Part shown: in pieces, positions 61,267 to 64,000 of the stretch
Numbering within the stretch: the stretch's first letter is position 1
Layout of the letters: each line of letters opens with the position of its first letter
Source: Clostridium frigidicarnis
Lineage (GTDB): Bacteria > Bacillota > Clostridia > Clostridiales > Clostridiaceae
Length of the DNA: 64,000 nucleotides
NCBI RefSeq assembly: GCF_900111985.1
Contig: NZ_FOKI01000018.1
Span: 1-64,000 of the forward strand
Reading direction: 5' to 3'
Notes under the pieces: generated by a model
What the model saw: the letters and a program-made list of their open reading frames with translations, nothing else
What the model was told of the DNA's origin: nothing
Database searches by the model: none
Made by a program: the position numbers and the translations under genes

Positions 61267-61560
61267 ATGCAAGGTAAATGTGAATTTTGCGAAAGAGATA
61301 ATGTTGAATTAACAGAACATCATTTAATACCAATACAATATGGAGGCAGGTATTTAGAGACCTGTATGATATGCATTCCTTGTCACAAACAAATTCATGC
61401 ACTATATAATAATATGGAATTATCATATAGACTTTACACAATTAAAAGATTAAAAAATGATTATAAACTATCAAGATTTATAAGATGGATACAAAAGCAA
61501 CCTTCAACAGCCATAGTAACAGTAAAAAAGTATAGAAAAAGAAAAAATACTAGATATTAG
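61267..61560 (+). CDS. HNH-type zinc-finger nuclease-like protein
   Basis: 97 residues from ATG 61267 (AGGTGGTGAAGTTA upstream; the in-frame GTG 61255 overlaps that site). CEFCERDN and CIPCHKQIH give the two CxxC zinc pairs, and EHHLIPIQYGG supplies the HNH His pair. The basic C-terminus (VKKYRKRKNTRY) may bind nucleic acid. Small HNH proteins of this type are common and mostly uncharacterised. No phage or restriction genes adjoin it. Confidence 0.7.
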   Translation: MQGKCEFCERDNVELTEHHLIPIQYGGRYLETCMICIPCHKQIHALYNNMELSYRLYTIKRLKNDYKLSRFIRWIQKQPSTAIVTVKKYRKRKNTRY

Positions 61561-61601
61561 GAGTGTTTTTTCTTTTTGAAAATTGATAAATTAAAAAACA
61601 A

Positions 61602-61630
61602 TTGACTTATATAAAAATAAATAATATAAT
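61602..61630 (+). promoter_or_regulatory. Promoter of the lysine permease
   Basis: TTGACT (61602-61607), 17-bp spacer, TATAAT (61625-61630), about 25 bp before the riboswitch. Confidence 0.75.
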
Positions 61631-61654
61631 GACATAGCTTTTAAAATTAAAAAT

Positions 61655-61890
61655 AAAGATAGAGGTTGCGTTATTTAATAGTACAGCATTAGAGATAAGC
61701 ACGATGAAGATGTTGGAAAGGAAATTTCGCCGAAGTAATTTAGTTAATGCTTTAAAACTAATTAACTGGGTTTACATATAATATGTGTAAAACTGTCACA
61801 ATAGTATTTGTGATGAGCTATCATTCATGGAGTATTTAAATAAATTATTTTGTTATATACCCTGAGTGTTATGCTCAGGGTTTTTTTTGG
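61655..61890 (+). ncRNA. Lysine riboswitch (L box) with terminator
   Basis: Core blocks of the L box appear in order: AAGATAGAGGTTGCG, a following ATAGTA, GGAAAGG, CGCCGAAGT, AACTGGG, ACTGTCAC and GAGCTATCATT. P1 pairs GATAG with CTATC. It is followed by the terminator ACCCTGAGTG/GCTCAGGGT plus TTTTTTTT (61859-61890). Lysine binding should cause termination and shut off the permease downstream. Confidence 0.9.
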
Positions 61891-61969
61891 ATTTTAATGC
61901 AATTATATGGTATATTTATTACCATAAGGATAATATTAACAGTGTAATTTTTTTATAGGAGGGTAAAGT

Positions 61970-63295
61970 ATGGACAATGCAAAGAATATGCAGAAGAAAA
62001 AAATGTCTCTATTTGTGGCAACAGCTTTAGTCGTGGGTAATATGGTTGGATCAGGAATATTCATGTTGCCTAATACATTAGCACATGCTTCAGGACCAGG
62101 TTCTATAATATTAGCTTGGTTAATAACAGGTATAGGATCAATATTTTTAGCATTTAGTTTTGCAAGATTAGGATCATCTATACCCAAAACTGGCGGGCCA
62201 TATGAGTATGGAAAGGAGGCATTTGGAGACTTTATAGGTTTTTCTAATGCATGGCTTTACTGGAATGGATCATGGATTGGAAATGCAGCGGTTATAATAG
62301 CTGTAGCAAGCTATGCTGGAGCTATATTTCCAATAATAAATACAAATAAAATTGTGGGATTTTTAGTGTGCTCAGGGATTTTGTGGACGGTAACTTTTTT
62401 AAACATAAAAGGTGTTGAAATCGCAGGTAAAATTGGAAGTGGAATAACTGTATTTAAATTATTAGTTTTACTTATCTTTATAATAATAGCTGGAATGAAT
62501 TTTGATGTATCAAATATTACACCTATGTTTCCACAAGGGAAAGGAATAGAAACATTACCAGCAGCAGCAACAATAACCTTATGGGCATTTGTCGGGTTAG
62601 AAAGTGCAAGTGTTACAGGTGGAGAAATAGAAAATCCAGAAAAAAATATATATAAGAGTACTATTTATGGGATATTGATAGCTTGTGTATTTTATATATT
62701 AATAAGTTTCGTAGCTATGGGAGCTATGAGTCAACAAGATTTAATGATAAGTGAAGCTCCTATATCTGATATATTTGCTAAAGTATATGGATCTAAAATA
62801 GTATCTATTTTAAATGCATCTATAGTAGTAGGTATTTTTGGAACTGCACTAGGATGGATATTGTCATCAGCTAGAATAGCATATGCAGCAGGAAAGGATA
62901 AAATATTCCCTAAATTTTTTGCTAAAAAGCATAAAAAGTATGGTACTCCTCATGTTGCGTTGATAGTAAGTTCATTATTAACTAATATTGTACTATTAAT
63001 GAACTTTTCAAAAGGGTTTTCAAGTGCATTAAGTGTAATAACATTACTAGCTACATTATCATATTTGCCTATATACGGAATAACTGCTATTTCAGATATA
63101 ATCATATTGTCTAGAAACAAGGCCTTAACGAGCAAAAAACTACTGAAGAAAAGTATAATTCCTATTTTGGGATTCATATATGCTATGTGGACTATATATG
63201 GTTCAGGAGCAGAAACGGTTATGTATGGATTTTTACTAATGATGTTAGGATGTCCAGTATATGCTTACTTAAGAATAAAGTATAAAATGCAATAA
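61970..63295 (+). CDS. APC-family amino-acid permease, probable lysine transporter
   Basis: 441 residues with about 12 membrane helices. N-terminal APC motif LVVGNMVGSGIFMLPNTLA, then FARLGSSIPKTGGPYEYGKEAFGDFIGF and the helix-6 motif ATITLWAFVGLESASVTGGEIENPEKN. It resembles the basic amino-acid/polyamine antiporter group. The lysine riboswitch in its leader makes lysine the most likely substrate. GGAGGGTAAAGT precedes ATG; monocistronic. Confidence 0.9.
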   Translation: MDNAKNMQKKKMSLFVATALVVGNMVGSGIFMLPNTLAHASGPGSIILAWLITGIGSIFLAFSFARLGSSIPKTGGPYEYGKEAFGDFIGFSNAWLYWNGSWIGNAAVIIAVASYAGAIFPIINTNKIVGFLVCSGILWTVTFLNIKGVEIAGKIGSGITVFKLLVLLIFIIIAGMNFDVSNITPMFPQGKGIETLPAAATITLWAFVGLESASVTGGEIENPEKNIYKSTIYGILIACVFYILISFVAMGAMSQQDLMISEAPISDIFAKVYGSKIVSILNASIVVGIFGTALGWILSSARIAYAAGKDKIFPKFFAKKHKKYGTPHVALIVSSLLTNIVLLMNFSKGFSSALSVITLLATLSYLPIYGITAISDIIILSRNKALTSKKLLKKSIIPILGFIYAMWTIYGSGAETVMYGFLLMMLGCPVYAYLRIKYKMQ

Positions 63296-63349
63296 ATAGA
63301 ATTAACAAGAAGTTTAGATAATTAAATATATTTTTCATTGTTTTTTAAA

Positions 63350-63396
63350 TCAAAACCACTAAGACTATTCAATAGTTTTAGTGGTTTATTTTTATA
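63350..63396 (+). terminator. Terminator after the permease
   Basis: AACCACTAAGACTATT / AATAGTTTTAGTGGTT hairpin plus TATTTTT. Confidence 0.78.
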
Positions 63397-63880
63397 GCAT
63401 GGATTTATAATACTATGAAAATAAAAAACAATCCACATGCATAAAGCATGTTATTTATCGCTTTTTAGGAGATTCGCTTATAAGGGAAGATGGTTATCGA
63501 ATAAAAAAGAATTTGATAGTAAAAATATTACATTTGTCATTGTGAAAAAGTGACTTTTTTAACTAACTAAAAAATAAGTTTTTTTATATAATAAAATTAA
63601 GAGATAGAAAAAATTTAGAAGTTAAATATTTATACAAATAAGATGGAGATTAAAAATACCTTGGTATATTCTTAATTATTTCAATGAGATATATTTTGGG
63701 TTTGTGAATCAGCATTAAACATATATTAAAGTTATAAGATATATTGGCTTAAAAGAATAGGTATGAAATAAAAAATATATAATTTTATCAATTAAAAAAT
63801 ATTTAATATATAATGGAATAAATTACATGTAAAATATAATAAAGTAAATTTGTTAAATAATTGAGATAGGGGGCTTTATT
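63397..63880. other. Gap before the last gene
   Basis: AT-rich, gene-free. A less AT-biased patch at about 63440-63505 (GCATGTTATTTATCGC ... AAGATGGTTATCG) may be part of a leader RNA, but I recognise no class. Confidence 0.3.
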
Positions 63881-64000
63881 GTGGAGAAAACTAGTGACGT
63901 TAAATCAAAGAAAAAAAACAGTATGAGAAAAATTAGTGCTTGGTGGTCAATTCCTATTTGTATAGTTGTGTTAATAATTGGTGTTATATCTACTTATTGT
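63881..64000 (+). CDS. Membrane protein, N-terminal part only
   Basis: GTG start, ATAGGGGGCT upstream. The 40 visible codons give a basic cytoplasmic tail (MEKTSDVKSKKKNSMRK) and the first membrane helix (SIPICIVVLIIGVIS). The gene runs off the window, so its family cannot be called. Confidence 0.6.
   Translation, partial: MEKTSDVKSKKKNSMRKISAWWSIPICIVVLIIGVISTYC

Noticed and set aside
63440-63505. Leader RNA resembling a known riboswitch
   Set aside because: Some GGAGATTCGC-type words recall riboswitch cores, but no complete set of conserved blocks or closing stem could be found.

Overview
The window is a very AT-rich chromosomal stretch of a low-GC Firmicute, almost certainly a Clostridium sensu stricto (cluster I) species. 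The support is the [FeFe]-hydrogenase maturation genes (hydE, hydG, hydF), clostridial-type PTS and peptidase genes, strong GGAGG ribosome sites with frequent GTG/TTG starts, and likely spore-surface genes. No rRNA, tRNA, CRISPR array, prophage or intact transposase gene was seen.

Layout. 0.5-12.5 kb: ABC exporter half, small OB-fold protein, amidohydrolase, two tandem small peptides, YcxB-like protein, YbaK-type deacylase, P-type ATPase, cold-shock-type DEAD helicase and a small lytic-transglycosylase-like protein. 12.6-14.3 kb: BlaI/BlaR-like repressor and membrane metalloprotease lacking the beta-lactam sensor. 14.6-17.4 kb: an M42 peptidase, an S41-like protein that seems to lack its catalytic serine, and a small Gln-rich protein. 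17.7-21.9 kb: the TM1266-hydE-hydG-hydF operon behind a long structured leader with a terminator. 22.3-24.7 kb: PadR regulator and membrane partner, plus small membrane proteins. 24.9-34.4 kb: sugar uptake. This holds a LacI regulator, alpha-glucosidase, alpha-glucoside PTS IICB and phosphatase operon, then a GlcT/LicT-type antiterminator, a stand-alone EIIA and a NagE-type GlcNAc PTS. EIIA and nagE both have RAT/terminator leaders. 34.6-43.3 kb: Crp/Fnr regulator, a small gene broken by TGA, a pyroglutamate cluster (GGCT, pcp, DUF979, DUF969) and three tandem M42 peptidases, the third a predicted pseudoenzyme. 43.4-54.6 kb: PduO-type adenosyltransferase, large membrane-anchored proteins, and a secreted subtilase next to a paralogue whose catalytic core is deleted in frame. 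54.8-64 kb: a DnaA-box cluster before dihydrofolate reductase, a TcaA-like protein, two DUF11 proteins (probably spore surface), an HNH protein and a lysine-riboswitch-controlled amino-acid permease.

The intergenic DNA is rich in repeats. Family B is a MITE: eight copies with GGC termini, each flanked by a 3-bp TAA or TTA duplication, full length about 158 bp or internally deleted to 55-67 bp. Family A is a set of degenerate elements built from self-complementary phrases. Family C elements have large palindromes and include a 126-bp direct repeat at 36.2-36.8 kb.

The items most worth follow-up are the hydrogenase-maturation leader RNA, the M42 operon with a pseudoenzyme, the subtilase with a missing catalytic core, the DnaA-box cluster, the MITE family and the tandem small peptides.
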